From Bacteroidia bacterium (GTDB lineage Bacteria > Bacteroidota > Bacteroidia > Flavobacteriales > Flavobacteriaceae): DNA of 64,000 nt. Under the pieces are notes generated by a model. It saw only the letters and a list, made by a program, of their open reading frames with translations. It was not told the DNA's origin and ran no database searches. The stretch is from contig JAUIAY010000001.1 of assembly GCA_030425285.1 (NCBI GenBank), positions 124,001 through 188,000 of the forward strand, written 5' to 3'. A program made the position numbers and the translations under genes. Numbering within the stretch: position 1 is the first letter of the stretch; every line of letters begins with the position of its first letter. Shown piece after piece: positions 18,612 through 27,861 of this stretch.

Positions 18612-19031
18612 ATGTTTTCAAAAACTAATTTAATAGCTTATTTATCTGCTGCCCTATGGGCATATTTTGGTGGTTATTTACTTTGGGGAATTTTAGGAGA
18701 CCCTTTACTCAAAGATCATTTAGGAACTGCAACTGGTGTCATGAAAGATATGCCAGATATGTTCCATTTAATTTTAGGATGTGTCATTCTTGCTGTATGT
18801 TTTACTATAATTTATTCTAAATGGGCCAGAGGACACCACAGTGTATCTGAAGGTATGCAATTTGGGGTTTTAATGGGCATTTTAGCTGGCTTTGGGTCTG
18901 GTTTAATAGATTACTCAACTTCAAATATCATCGCTTTTTCAGGATATATCATTAATGCTTTTATATATCTTGTTTATTACATTGTAATGGGATGTATAGT
19001 GAGTATGGTCTATAAAAAGTTTTCAAAATAA
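18612..19031 (+). CDS. small integral membrane protein, unknown function
   Basis: 139 residues with four predicted membrane helices, at about 7-28, 51-70, 85-104 and 110-133; the protein is almost wholly hydrophobic with short loops. The segment GDPLLKDHLGTATGVMKDMPD between helices 1 and 2 is the only sizeable hydrophilic loop. It resembles DUF1761-like small membrane proteins in layout but I cannot assign it with certainty. Monocistronic, with a strong terminator immediately after the stop. The 191-bp gap before it is AT-rich with no other gene. Confidence 0.65.
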   Translation: MFSKTNLIAYLSAALWAYFGGYLLWGILGDPLLKDHLGTATGVMKDMPDMFHLILGCVILAVCFTIIYSKWARGHHSVSEGMQFGVLMGILAGFGSGLIDYSTSNIIAFSGYIINAFIYLVYYIVMGCIVSMVYKKFSK

Positions 19032-19032
19032 C

Positions 19033-19070
19033 AAAAAAAAGGCCTCAACGCTTGTTGAGGCCTTTTTTTT
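19033..19070. terminator. bidirectional intrinsic terminator
   Basis: GGCCTCAA and TTGAGGCC form an 8-bp stem with a 6-nt loop, flanked by eight A and eight T residues, so it can end transcription of the plus-strand membrane protein gene and of the minus-strand glucan operon, whose last stop is at 19087. Confidence 0.93.
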
Positions 19071-19086
19071 TAATGCGTTATCTATT

Positions 19087-20526
19087 CTACTGTTTTACCA
19101 AAATCTTGTATCCCCAAGCATCAAGTTTTAATGTATTGTCTATATCTATTTTTTCAGCAGTCATGTAGTCTGTAAATGTTCCCTGTAACGAGGTTGAAAC
19201 ATCTTGTACTTGATCTGAAAAGTTCCCGATGTAAACCACTTCGCTTTCATTTTTGCTTCTCTTAAAAGCTAAAACATTTTCGTTACCCGTTTGTATTCTT
19301 CCATAATCCGCTGGTTTTTTTCCTCCATGTAATGCTGAATTAGTGTTTTTAAGCGCTCCTAATTTTTCTAAAGCTGGCCAAACTTTCCCTTTGGTTTTTG
19401 GGATTAAGTCCTTTTCAAAGAATTTTAAACGATGACTTAAATCGTATTCTTGCCCAGAGTAAATCAATGGCATACCTGGAATCATATAACTTAAAGCCAG
19501 GACAGATTCTGAAGCCTCTCCATATCGATCGGTAACAATACCATTCCATGAGTTTTCATCATGATTGGTTACAAAATTCATGATTATATCATCTTTCTCG
19601 TATGCCTTGTCAATATAATTCATCAAACTATCAAATTCCGCAACAGGCTTGTGACCTTTTGTAATGTCTTTCATCAAGTGGTGGAACTTCCAGCCATATT
19701 CCATTTCAAATAAGTCTGAACCTTTCATAAACTTTGGTTCATCATTTTCACCAAGCATAAATACATTACGCTCTGCTCTTAATTCTGCAATAGCACGTTG
19801 CCAAAAATCTACAGGAGTTGGCTCGATATGATCACATCTAAAACCATCTACTTTTTCTTCTTTTACCCAATACATCATATCCTCTATCATTTTATTTTGC
19901 ATATCCATATTGGTGTAATCCAATTGAGCAACATCGCCCCAGCCTTTTGACGTACCATCTGGATTTAAAGGATCTGTGATTTCACCTTTATTATTTTTTA
20001 CATAGTACTCTGGATGATCTTTTATCCAAACGTGGTCCCAACCCGTGTGATTAGGCACCCAATCTAAAATTACATAAATACCATTATCATGTGCGGTTTT
20101 AACAAGTTCCCTAAAATCCTCAATGGTTCCAAACTCTGGATTTACTTTGGTGTAATCACTTACGGCGTAATAGCTTCCAAGCATTTTGGCACGTTCCGCT
20201 TCATCTTCAATTTTATAGGCAAAATCGCCACCTGTCGCTTTTCGCTTGGTTTCAGAAATAGGGTTAATAGGCATTAACCAAATGACCTTTACTCCTAACT
20301 CTCTTAACTGTGGTATATCTTTAGTAAATTCATCAAAAGTTCCTGCTTCAGAATATTGACGAATATTAGCTTCGTAAATAACTGCTGATTCTAAAATATC
20401 ATCGTTTATTGGTTGAATTTCAGATGGTGTTTCAACTGTAACTTCTTCTTCTATTTGGGTTTCTTTTTCTTTTTTACAAGAAACCAAACTTAAAATCGCT
20501 ATTAAGAAAATCGCTGTCTTTTTCAT
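19087..20526 (-). CDS. GH13 alpha-amylase family lipoprotein
   Basis: 479 residues. Signal peptide with lipobox ending at Cys17 (ILSLVSC), so a lipoprotein; the residues after Cys are KKEKE, not the acidic surface-export type. The catalytic barrel starts at about residue 48 (VIYEANIRQYSEAGTF). Family motifs: DWVPNHTG; VDGFRCDHIE with nucleophile Asp232; FMLGEND with acid/base Glu260; VTNHDENS with Asp323 as the transition-state stabiliser. It probably cleaves alpha-1,4 links in maltodextrins in the periplasm. Last gene of the minus-strand glucan operon, 2 nt after the esterase-GH31 gene. Confidence 0.92.
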   Translation of the reverse strand: MKKTAIFLIAILSLVSCKKEKETQIEEEVTVETPSEIQPINDDILESAVIYEANIRQYSEAGTFDEFTKDIPQLRELGVKVIWLMPINPISETKRKATGGDFAYKIEDEAERAKMLGSYYAVSDYTKVNPEFGTIEDFRELVKTAHDNGIYVILDWVPNHTGWDHVWIKDHPEYYVKNNKGEITDPLNPDGTSKGWGDVAQLDYTNMDMQNKMIEDMMYWVKEEKVDGFRCDHIEPTPVDFWQRAIAELRAERNVFMLGENDEPKFMKGSDLFEMEYGWKFHHLMKDITKGHKPVAEFDSLMNYIDKAYEKDDIIMNFVTNHDENSWNGIVTDRYGEASESVLALSYMIPGMPLIYSGQEYDLSHRLKFFEKDLIPKTKGKVWPALEKLGALKNTNSALHGGKKPADYGRIQTGNENVLAFKRSKNESEVVYIGNFSDQVQDVSTSLQGTFTDYMTAEKIDIDNTLKLDAWGYKILVKQ

Positions 20527-20528
20527 AG

Positions 20529-23500
20529 TTAGTTTTTAAAATTAATTTTTACTTCTGTCGCTTTTGCTGTGTTCCAACTTACTGGAACAGTTAATTGGTT
20601 ATTACTTTTATTAAAATCGTAATGGCCTTTTTTACCATTTATTTTTATGTTTTTAAGTTCACGTTCTATATTGTGAACAATAAGATTAATTTCTTTTGTA
20701 TTTGTTGAATAATTAGCTCCTGTTTCGGCTTCAAATTCTATTTCCAAACAGTTGTTTTCTATTTCAGTTTCAAACTCCAACAACTCATACATCCCTTTTT
20801 CAAAAGCATTGATGGTCAAACCATCATCGTTATACATTTGGTATTCACTCTCTTCTACATCTTCGTCAAAATAATAGTGAAGTTCCAACACCGAACCATC
20901 GTAAGTTGTGGTAGACTGTATAGGTTTTACCATAGGAATAAAACTGCCACCACGTACAAAAGTCGGGATTTTATCTGCTTCTAAATTATAAGTTGTTGTG
21001 GTGCCAGCCTTGTATTTCTTGTCCGAATAGAAATCGAACCAATTGTTAGTCTTTGGAAAATAAACGGTCTGCTTTTCTGCTTTAGAATACAGTACTGGAG
21101 ACACCAAAAAATCATTTCCCCAAAGATACGATGTCGCATCTTGATAAAGTATATCTTTACTACAATCTTCAAAAAACATGGGACGCATTAGAGGCGTTCC
21201 CGTTTGGCTGTTTTCAAACATCAGGTTGTAGTTATATGGCAATAGCTTATAGCGCAACTCTATGGCCTGTTTTGCTAAAGCCTTGGCTTTATCGCTTCTA
21301 AAAACAGGTTCACTCGCCACTTCTTCTTGAGCGTGAGGCCTGTAAATTGGCTGAAAAACACCATATTGCAACCAACGTACATATAGCTCGTCGTCAAGGT
21401 TTGCTCCTGCAAAACCACCCAAATCACTATGCATATACGCCAAACCTTGCATGCCCATTTGCAATGCAATTTCTGGTTGACTTTGCAGTCCGCCCCAAGT
21501 TCTGTTTACATCGCCAGACCAAGGCACCATTCCGTAGTGTTGCGAACCAGAATAACCTGCGCGCATTAAAATAAATGGTCGCTGGTTGGGTTTGGCTTCC
21601 AAACAGGCTTCGTAAACCAATTTAGCCCAATCGTGACCATAAATATTATGTACCTCATCAGCAGTTCCCGTAGCATGTTGCACCCAAGATGGGTGTACTT
21701 CAGGTTCGCCTAAATCGCCCCAAAAACCATTGACGCCCATTTTGGAAATATCTTTATAAATATTCTTAAACCATCTTTTACCGCCATTATTATAAATATC
21801 GATAATGCCAGTATTTCCAAAATAAAAATCGTAAGTAGCTGGCTTTCCAATGGAATCCTTGGCTAAAATATTCTGTTGTACGGCTTCGTCCCAACGCTTG
21901 GATGAGGTTAAAATGAAAGGCTCTGTAATTAAGATAGTTTCCACATTTTTGTCGTGCAGATCCTTTATCATTTGTTTTGGATTTGGGAAGGAATCTCTAT
22001 GAAACTCGAGATTGCCCATAGTGCCTTGAATGTCTTTACCAAACCAATACAAATCTAGAATAATGGCATCTACAGGGATGTTTTCTTGTCTGAATTCATC
22101 AATGGTTTCTTCAACTTCTTGCTGTGAATGATACCCAAATCGGCTAGAGAAATTTCCCAAAGCCCAACGTGGTAACATAGGTTGTTTTCCTGTTAAATCG
22201 GTGTAATTATCTATGATATCATACCATGAATCTCCTGCAATTACTTGATAGGTTTTTCTACCAGAAATGGTTTCGTAGATTAGTATATTATCTTGGTTAC
22301 TATCTAAATCCAAATAACCAATTGGTGCATTGTCAAAATGTAACATGTATTGGTTGGAAGAGATTACAATCGGCATGGTGTAATTCATCAATTCACTTTC
22401 GGTTTCGTAACCATAATGTGCCTTATTATAGAGTTGCAGTCTATTTCCACGTCTATTCATTCCTAAAGCTCTCGCACCACCACCATAAAGTATTTCATCA
22501 TCGGTTAATTCAAAGTCAAGGTTTTCAAAATCATCCGTTTTGTAATAGCCATTTTTTTCTTCGGTGAGTTTTTTGCCTTTGTACCAATATGAAATATTAA
22601 AAGGTTTCTTATTAACTTTTACTGTAAAATCTTCTGTTTTAAAAATGACTTGATTGTCATCTTCAGAAAAACCTACAACCTCAACTGTATTGTTTAAAAC
22701 AACTGCATGAGAATTAGGATTGTGTTTTTCACCACTAGGAAGAAAAGTAGTTTCTACAATTTTTGGTGAGTAAAATTTAGTGATATATTTTCCGTCTGAA
22801 ACCAAAATTTGCAACTCATTATTTTTAGTAATTGTAGCACTTAAGAATTCTCTTTCTTTAAGTCTATCGGAAAACAGCCACGAAATGGTTTCTTCAAAAT
22901 TTTCGCGCCAAAGAGTTTCGTTATGCTTCCCTTCTGGAACAACTTTAGATTTAATGTTTTCTGATGGGAAGCCCTTTTCTGTTAAAACTGAAACCATATG
23001 GTTCATATCTTTAACCGTTTGGCTTATCTCATCGAAACGCACATTTTCGCCTTCTTTGCCACCAGCTAAAAAGTACATTTTGGTGTCTTGAAGATTTGCA
23101 TTCTCTTGTGAAAAGTCATTTACTTGTGGTGCAAACCAAAATGCTGGCGAATACACACCTACTTTACCAAAGGTTTCAGGATATTTTAATGCTGCATAAT
23201 GGGAAATCAAACCTCCCATGGAACTTCCGATAATTGCTGTATTTTCTTTCTCTTTTAAGGTGTTGTAATTACTATCTATGTACGGTTTTAACATATTAAC
23301 TAAAAAATCTAGATAGGCGTCGCCTTCGCCACCACCATATTTCTCGTTTTTCCAAGGCGAGTATTCATCTAAACGTTTATCTCCACCATTATCAACACCA
23401 ACTACTATCAATTTTAATTGTTTTTCTTTGAAGAGTTTGTTTAGTGTTTCATCAACTTCCCACTCGTTGGAAAAGGAGGACGTTTTTTTATCAAACAAAT

Positions 23501-24020
23501 TTTCGCCATCGTGCATATACACTACTGGATAAGACTCGTTTGATGTGTGATAATCAGGTGGTAAATACACCCAAACACGTCGTGTTCTGTTTAGTTGTGG
23601 TATCTCGAAACCTTCAGATAAAACGGTTACATTTTTAGCTGCTGTTGATGGGTCTTCAGTTTTAAAATTGTTAGTCCAACCTGCTATTTTAACTTTAACG
23701 GTATCATTGGGAACTTCAAAATTGTGCGTGCGATTTTCTATAGCTATTCCCTTGTTATCAGACTCTACAGAATCCCATGAACCTTGAGTGAATTTGAATA
23801 AAATAAGATTATCTGCCTTTGGAAGTGTAATAGAATACACACCTTCGTTTTCCTGAAGTTTATAAGCTTCATTACCACCTGACCAGCCTTCAAAGCTTCC
23901 AGAAATATAGATCCCTTTTTCAGCATCATGGATTTCCGGTAACTCCTCTATCACAAAAGTGACTTGTGCATTTACTACTTGAAATAGAAAGAAAAATAGT
24001 ATGTATAGAATTTGTTTCAT
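20529..24020 (-). CDS. secreted esterase-GH31 alpha-glucosidase fusion
   Basis: 1163 residues from the ATG at 24018-24020, which begins a clean signal peptide (MKQILYILFFFLFQVVNAQ); an ATG eight codons upstream lies inside a 27-nt repeat and is unlikely. Residues about 20-112 form a starch-binding-like beta domain (GIYISGSFEGWSGG). About 130-385 is an esterase-D-like alpha/beta hydrolase: MHDGENLFD, nucleophile Ser267 in GSSMGG, His366 in GKHNE. About 400-1163 is GH31 with a C-terminal beta domain: WALGNFSSRFGY, nucleophile Asp769 in GFWGDLGE, acid/base Asp837 in WSGDVNRTW. GH31 cuts terminal alpha-glucose; the esterase may remove acyl groups. It sits between two GH13 genes in the glucan operon. 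No T9SS tail, so periplasmic. Confidence 0.92.
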   Translation of the reverse strand: MKQILYILFFFLFQVVNAQVTFVIEELPEIHDAEKGIYISGSFEGWSGGNEAYKLQENEGVYSITLPKADNLILFKFTQGSWDSVESDNKGIAIENRTHNFEVPNDTVKVKIAGWTNNFKTEDPSTAAKNVTVLSEGFEIPQLNRTRRVWVYLPPDYHTSNESYPVVYMHDGENLFDKKTSSFSNEWEVDETLNKLFKEKQLKLIVVGVDNGGDKRLDEYSPWKNEKYGGGEGDAYLDFLVNMLKPYIDSNYNTLKEKENTAIIGSSMGGLISHYAALKYPETFGKVGVYSPAFWFAPQVNDFSQENANLQDTKMYFLAGGKEGENVRFDEISQTVKDMNHMVSVLTEKGFPSENIKSKVVPEGKHNETLWRENFEETISWLFSDRLKEREFLSATITKNNELQILVSDGKYITKFYSPKIVETTFLPSGEKHNPNSHAVVLNNTVEVVGFSEDDNQVIFKTEDFTVKVNKKPFNISYWYKGKKLTEEKNGYYKTDDFENLDFELTDDEILYGGGARALGMNRRGNRLQLYNKAHYGYETESELMNYTMPIVISSNQYMLHFDNAPIGYLDLDSNQDNILIYETISGRKTYQVIAGDSWYDIIDNYTDLTGKQPMLPRWALGNFSSRFGYHSQQEVEETIDEFRQENIPVDAIILDLYWFGKDIQGTMGNLEFHRDSFPNPKQMIKDLHDKNVETILITEPFILTSSKRWDEAVQQNILAKDSIGKPATYDFYFGNTGIIDIYNNGGKRWFKNIYKDISKMGVNGFWGDLGEPEVHPSWVQHATGTADEVHNIYGHDWAKLVYEACLEAKPNQRPFILMRAGYSGSQHYGMVPWSGDVNRTWGGLQSQPEIALQMGMQGLAYMHSDLGGFAGANLDDELYVRWLQYGVFQPIYRPHAQEEVASEPVFRSDKAKALAKQAIELRYKLLPYNYNLMFENSQTGTPLMRPMFFEDCSKDILYQDATSYLWGNDFLVSPVLYSKAEKQTVYFPKTNNWFDFYSDKKYKAGTTTTYNLEADKIPTFVRGGSFIPMVKPIQSTTTYDGSVLELHYYFDEDVEESEYQMYNDDGLTINAFEKGMYELLEFETEIENNCLEIEFEAETGANYSTNTKEINLIVHNIERELKNIKINGKKGHYDFNKSNNQLTVPVSWNTAKATEVKINFKN

Positions 24021-24030
24021 GCTTTTATTA

Positions 24031-24057
24031 AGATTCCGAAACAAGTTCGGAATGACA
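24031..24057 (+). repeat. 27-nt palindromic repeat-like element in the glucan operon
   Basis: Starts AGATTCCGAA, has a TTCCGAA/TTCGGAA inverted repeat around a 5-nt loop and ends AATGACA. Same length, layout and TGACA end as the element in mvaD (412-438). It fills most of the gap between the GH13 gene at 24066 and the esterase-GH31 start at 24020, so the hairpin would be in the polycistronic message. Confidence 0.6.
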
Positions 24058-24065
24058 AGTTGTTT

Positions 24066-25976
24066 TTATTTAGTGGTTAGTAGTGTTACACCTTTTTTGT
24101 TTAATATTATTGCATCTTTCCAAAGGACTTCTTCATCTGTTTCAATATTCTTTAATGTTTTGCCATCAAGTCCAATTTCAGCATATTGATTTAGGTCTAT
24201 TGTAATGGGCTCTTCATTTTTATTTAAAATTAGAACAACCGTTTCTCCTTCAATTACTCTGAATAAAAAGTACGTCCCCATAAATGGTGCAAAATGAATT
24301 GTTTTCCCTTCATGGATAGCCTTACTGTTTTTTCTGTAGTTAAGTAATGTTCCTAAAAAAGATTGCATCTCTTTTTGGTCTTCGGTTAATCCTTCGCCTG
24401 TAAATCCGTTAACAGAATCACCTTCCCAACCTCCAGGAAAATCGGTTCTAATAAGTCCATGATCACCTGGTTTTTCAATATCACTTATCAACACTTCAGT
24501 TCCATAATACACCTGTAAAGTTCTCGGCATACATGCCATATATGCCAAAGCCATTTGCGTTTTGGTAAGGTCTTCTCCCAATTGTGTATAAATACGGCTC
24601 ATATCGTGATTGTCAGGAAACACCAAAATATCTTCTGGTCTGGTATAGGAAAAATCGTTTGCCAAACCATCATAGATTTGCACCAAACCAGTTCCCCAAG
24701 ATTCGTTTTCATTCAATGCCTGAACAATGGTTTGCTGCATTGGGAAATCCATAGTCGATTTTAAATTTGAGTCGTAACCGTCCTTATTTTGATGACCATC
24801 TTGCCAATAAGCAACCAACAACGGATTAGTACTCCACTCTTCACCTACGATATTAAAGTTAGGATACTCATTCATAATAGCTCCTGCCCAATTGCTCATA
24901 AAAGTCTTATCAGGATATGGATACGTGTCTTGACGAATGCCTCCCAACTGCAGGGTTTCTATCCACCAAATGTTATTTTGAATAATGTAGTTTGCCATAA
25001 AAGGATTGCGTTGGTTTAAATCTGGCATGGTTCTTACAAACCAACCTTCGCTCATTTCGGCCTTATCTTTTTCTGAAGCATACAAATCTTGATTAACCGT
25101 ACGACGGTGATTGGAATTTTTAAGTGCTTGATCTGCTTCCAAAACCTCTTGCTGATTTACCCAATCTTTAAAAGGTAAGTCTGCCATCCACCAATGATTG
25201 CTACCACAGTGATTAGCCACCATATCCATAATGAGTTTCATGCCTTTATCTCGCATATTTTGAGATAAGGTTTGGTAATCTTCCAAACTTCCAAAACGAG
25301 GATCTACCTGGTAGAAATCGGTCATTGCGTAGCCATGATATGACGCTCTTGGCATATCGTTTATAAGCATTGGTGTTGGCCAAATGGCTGTAAAACCCAA
25401 ATCTTCAATATAATCCAAATGCTTGATAATACCTTGAATGTCACCTCCATGACGTCCATAATCATCCTTACGGTTTATGGTAGTTTCACGTAAATTTTCA
25501 TCTATATCATTGGACGTATCGCCATTGGCAAATCGGTCTGGTGTAATCAAATAAATGGCATCGCTACTATTAAACCCTATAAAGTCTTCAGCAGGTTTCA
25601 CTCTGGATTTCAGCTCATAAGTATGTGTCTTTTCATTGCCGTTTTTACCTTTGAATACGATATCAAACTTTCCGGGTTTTGTAGTACTATCAATATCTAA
25701 ATCCACAAATAAGTAATTTGGGCTATCGGCTTGATGCACTTTGTTTACGGTAACACCAGGATAAGAAATCTTTGGTATGGTGCTACCAATATTATCATGA
25801 TGAACCAAAAGTTGTAACTGGGTGTTTTTAAAACCAACCCACCAGTTTGGTGGTTCAACACGATTTAATGATTCATTGGAAACTTCTTGAATTATATTCT
25901 CAACGGAACTGTCATTGTTTTTTTCTCCACAAGAAATTGCAATGAAAAAGAGTGCTATTAATATTATTTTCTTCAT
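24066..25976 (-). CDS. susA: GH13 cyclomaltodextrinase/neopullulanase-type lipoprotein
   Basis: 636 residues. Lipobox ending at Cys16 (FFIAISC). Residues about 38-125 form the N-terminal beta domain of cyclomaltodextrinase-like enzymes (VEPPNWWVGFKNTQLQLLVH). The barrel follows: YLITPDRFANGD, MDMVANHCG, nucleophile Asp350 in GGIRQDTY, acid/base Glu379 in FNIVGEEWS and FPDNHDMSR. The C-terminal 90 residues are a beta domain. By family it hydrolyses cyclodextrins, pullulan and maltodextrins in the periplasm, as SusA does in the Bacteroides starch system; the gene symbol is by analogy. Central gene of the minus-strand operon, 29 nt downstream of the next GH13 gene. Confidence 0.9.
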   Translation of the reverse strand: MKKIILIALFFIAISCGEKNNDSSVENIIQEVSNESLNRVEPPNWWVGFKNTQLQLLVHHDNIGSTIPKISYPGVTVNKVHQADSPNYLFVDLDIDSTTKPGKFDIVFKGKNGNEKTHTYELKSRVKPAEDFIGFNSSDAIYLITPDRFANGDTSNDIDENLRETTINRKDDYGRHGGDIQGIIKHLDYIEDLGFTAIWPTPMLINDMPRASYHGYAMTDFYQVDPRFGSLEDYQTLSQNMRDKGMKLIMDMVANHCGSNHWWMADLPFKDWVNQQEVLEADQALKNSNHRRTVNQDLYASEKDKAEMSEGWFVRTMPDLNQRNPFMANYIIQNNIWWIETLQLGGIRQDTYPYPDKTFMSNWAGAIMNEYPNFNIVGEEWSTNPLLVAYWQDGHQNKDGYDSNLKSTMDFPMQQTIVQALNENESWGTGLVQIYDGLANDFSYTRPEDILVFPDNHDMSRIYTQLGEDLTKTQMALAYMACMPRTLQVYYGTEVLISDIEKPGDHGLIRTDFPGGWEGDSVNGFTGEGLTEDQKEMQSFLGTLLNYRKNSKAIHEGKTIHFAPFMGTYFLFRVIEGETVVLILNKNEEPITIDLNQYAEIGLDGKTLKNIETDEEVLWKDAIILNKKGVTLLTTK

Positions 25977-26005
25977 GCTGCTTTAAGTCTTTGGTTGCCA
26001 ACTAG

Positions 26006-27859
26006 CTATTGGCATTTTTTTAAAATCAATCCCCATTTAGCTTCAACTTCAATTGGATTGTTAATTTCAATGGTTTTAGAATTTAATAGATCTTCCAAAC
26101 AATCTTCATTTAAATCGGGAATAGTTATTGTTTGTGATTTGTTAGCGTTATTAATAACTACAATAATTTTTTCGCCTTGAAATTCCCTTTCAAATATCAA
26201 AACATCATTTACGTTATCTGCCAACAAAGTTTTGTAAGATCCAAGTTGCAATGCTGGATTTTCATTCCGTATATGTATTAATGTTTTGTAATGTGCATAT
26301 AAATCATTGTTTATGGCGACTTTATCAGGTTCATGTTTGGTTATTCCGTCTGCATGATAGACTTCATCTTCATAAATAACATCATCCCAAAGCATGGGTT
26401 TTCTGCAATCGGGATCGTTTGCTCCCCACATACCAACTTCATCACCATAATAAACCATTGGTGCACCAACATAGGTCATTTGCATAATCACAAAGAGCTT
26501 CTGTAATGTTATATCCTCTTTTTGCGGTTTTCGAGGAGAATATTCTCCGTTGTTAATTGCTTGCGAAACACCAAAATAGGTTCCCCAATTTCTAAAGTTT
26601 TCTATACCTCTATTTACGATATGTGAACCTATTCTATTGGAATCATGACTGCCAAAAAGATTTTGGGACACATAAGCCACACCTTCAGGATATAAATCTC
26701 TTAACTCTTTGAGTTTACTATCATACTCGCTTGCAGAAATTCTTGACGAATCGGGATTGAAAAAAAACTCAGCTGATGCAAATGCAAAATTATAGTTCAT
26801 CTCTCCATCAAACTCATCGCCTTGCATATAGGGTTTTACTTTTTCAGCTTTATCTACAATTTCAGCTGTTAAATAGGCTTCTGGATTAATTGATTTTACG
26901 TGAGCTCTCCAATGTTTCCAAAATGGATGACCAATGCAATAGGCAACATCCAATCGCCAACCATCGATACCATTATTAATACCTCTGTTGTTTGGATTCA
27001 TCCATCGGTTTGTAGCATTGAAAATATACTCCTTTGGACCTTTTACAATTCCGGTACTATCCTCTTTTAGTTCTGGAAGCGACTTTACTCCAAACCAACC
27101 TTGATAATCAAATTTCACGCCTGTTTCAGGATTATCCCAAGATTTTATGATGAACCAATCTTTGTAAGGGGAACTTTCTTGATTTTTAAGAACATCCTGA
27201 AAGGCAAAACTGTTATAACCCAAATGGTTGAAGACTCCATCAAAAATAATTTTCATATTTCTTTTGTGTGCTTCTTCAATTAATTGCAAAGCCAATTTAT
27301 CAGCACTAGTCCAAATCCAAGTTGATGGATTTAGAGGATCTTCAGTGGTAATTAACTGTCTATCACCTTCTGGATCTGGCCCAAAATTTGGATCGATATG
27401 ATGATAACTTTCACCATCATACTTGTGCAATGAGGGTGATTGAAAAATAGGGTTTAAGTAAATTGCTGTGATTCCAAGCTCTTGCAGATAATCCAACTTA
27501 TCAATGACACCTTGTAAATCTCCACCATACCTTCTGCGCAAAAGATGTTTCCACATTTCGGGTTCGCCATTGGTTTTTTCATATTCCTGTAGCTCATACC
27601 AATCGCTTACCCAAGGATGAATTTCCCATGATTTGGGCTCTTCTTCCGGATCAGCTCCTTTTATATCATTAACCGATGGATTATTAGTAGTATCACCATC
27701 TCTAAACCGTTCTGGAAATACTTGATACCAAACTACCGTTTTAGCCCATTGAGGTACAAATTCAGTATTCTCTAAAGGCAAGGGTTTTTCTACTTGCCCA
27801 CAATTAAGCAAACTGCATATTGATAAAAAAAGTACTAATGGCTTAATTGCCCTAATCAT
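26006..27859 (-). CDS. GH13 alpha-amylase family lipoprotein
   Basis: 617 residues. Signal peptide with lipobox ending at Cys20 (ICSLLNC). No N-terminal beta domain: the barrel begins at about residue 40 (VVWYQVFPERFRDGD). Motifs: IIFDGVFNHLG; nucleophile Asp304 in IDGWRLDVA; acid/base Glu333 in AYLTAEI; SHDSNRIGSH with the third carboxylate. MWGANDPDCRKPMLW is the segment typical of neopullulanase/maltogenic-type enzymes. Likely a periplasmic maltodextrin hydrolase complementing the cyclomaltodextrinase-type enzyme 29 nt downstream. It follows the GH65 gene by 2 nt. Confidence 0.92.
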   Translation of the reverse strand: MIRAIKPLVLFLSICSLLNCGQVEKPLPLENTEFVPQWAKTVVWYQVFPERFRDGDTTNNPSVNDIKGADPEEEPKSWEIHPWVSDWYELQEYEKTNGEPEMWKHLLRRRYGGDLQGVIDKLDYLQELGITAIYLNPIFQSPSLHKYDGESYHHIDPNFGPDPEGDRQLITTEDPLNPSTWIWTSADKLALQLIEEAHKRNMKIIFDGVFNHLGYNSFAFQDVLKNQESSPYKDWFIIKSWDNPETGVKFDYQGWFGVKSLPELKEDSTGIVKGPKEYIFNATNRWMNPNNRGINNGIDGWRLDVAYCIGHPFWKHWRAHVKSINPEAYLTAEIVDKAEKVKPYMQGDEFDGEMNYNFAFASAEFFFNPDSSRISASEYDSKLKELRDLYPEGVAYVSQNLFGSHDSNRIGSHIVNRGIENFRNWGTYFGVSQAINNGEYSPRKPQKEDITLQKLFVIMQMTYVGAPMVYYGDEVGMWGANDPDCRKPMLWDDVIYEDEVYHADGITKHEPDKVAINNDLYAHYKTLIHIRNENPALQLGSYKTLLADNVNDVLIFEREFQGEKIIVVINNANKSQTITIPDLNEDCLEDLLNSKTIEINNPIEVEAKWGLILKKCQ

Positions 27860-27861
27860 GA

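Noticed and set aside
22226-22567. 113-codon plus-strand open frame opposite the GH31 gene
   Set aside because: It lies wholly antisense to conserved GH31 coding sequence, has no family resemblance and no promoter; it is a shadow frame.
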